15,560 nt of DNA from Gemmatimonas sp. (GTDB lineage: Bacteria > Gemmatimonadota > Gemmatimonadetes > Gemmatimonadales > Gemmatimonadaceae), in the NCBI RefSeq assembly GCF_031426495.1, contig NZ_JANPLK010000007.1:1-15560 (forward strand). The letters are read 5' to 3'. Numbering within the stretch: position 1 is the stretch's first letter; every line of letters starts with the position of its first letter. Position numbers and translations under genes: made by a program. Positions 15,410-15,560 of the stretch are shown here, one piece after another. Below the pieces are notes generated by a model. The model was not told the origin of the DNA, ran no database searches, and saw nothing but the letters and a program-made list of their open reading frames with translations.

Positions 15410-15434
15410 TTCAAGGGGTCAGGCTTCAAGGGGT
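15410..15434 (+). repeat. Tandem TTCAAGGGGT repeat, inverted copy at 12692-12701
   Basis: TTCAAGGGGT occurs at 15410-15419 and again at 15425-15434 (period 15). With one more base, TTCAAGGGGTC (15410-15420) is matched in inverse orientation by GACCCCTTGAA (12691-12701). The inverted pair brackets the kinase gene. Such GGGGTC-containing inverted elements resemble those I recall around REP-associated (Y1) transposases, but no transposase is present. Confidence 0.5.
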
Positions 15435-15560
15435 GAGAGTGGTTTTAACGGGGTAAACCAAAAATTACCCCATAAACCGGTTTTAGAGCCATTTTGCGCG
15501 CGATTAAAGAAGTACAAACGCCAAAAAAACCACTTCCATATAAAACTAAAGAGCGCCCCC
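15435..15560. other. AT-rich tail with small palindromes
   Basis: Base composition changes abruptly to AT-rich compared with the GC-rich window. Inside are an inverted repeat GGGGTAA (15450-15456) / TTACCCC (15465-15471) with an 8-nt loop, and the palindrome AAACCGGTTT (15474-15483). No gene is visible. It may be an upstream regulatory region, the end of a mobile or repeat element, or a contig-end artefact. Confidence 0.45.

Overview
The window looks like chromosomal DNA of a GC-rich Gram-negative bacterium, most likely a member of the Gemmatimonadota. The best taxonomic clue is the Ser/Thr kinase fused to a TolB/PD40-like propeller at the right end, an architecture and wording very common in that phylum. 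A lipoprotein signal and a protein ending as an outer-membrane barrel indicate an outer membrane. No tRNA, rRNA, CRISPR array or transposase gene was seen.

Positions 1-245 hold an internal piece of an alanine racemase gene on the minus strand. It is joined at about 245 to a plus-strand ROK regulator that lacks its own 5' end. The plus-strand unit then runs ROK regulator, lipoprotein endo-beta-1,3-glucanase (GH16), and GPH-type sugar:cation symporter, with tight spacing. A minus-strand unit converges on it and overlaps its end by 22 bp. In transcription order it encodes a secreted clan GH-A glycosidase fused to an outer-membrane barrel (11004 to 7825), a BglX-like GH3 beta-glucosidase, and an ExoI-like GH3 glucan exohydrolase. 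Together these form a self-contained beta-1,3-glucan (laminarin-like) utilisation locus without SusC/SusD. A plausible division of labour is surface cleavage by GH16 and the GH-A/barrel protein, inner-membrane import by the symporter, and cytoplasmic hydrolysis by the two GH3 enzymes, which show no signal peptide. A perfect 7-bp-arm inverted repeat overlaps a candidate promoter ahead of the minus-strand unit and is a good candidate operator for the ROK protein.

Upstream of this unit is a Uma2-family gene, followed by about 850 bp of decayed sequence. The decayed stretch contains the 3' end of an hslU-like gene carrying an in-frame TAG, and a frameshifted remnant of an unrecognised gene. The last block is a complete Ser/Thr protein kinase gene (minus strand) bracketed by inverted copies of an 11-bp sequence. 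The final 125 bases are clearly AT-richer and rich in small palindromes, unlike the rest of the window.
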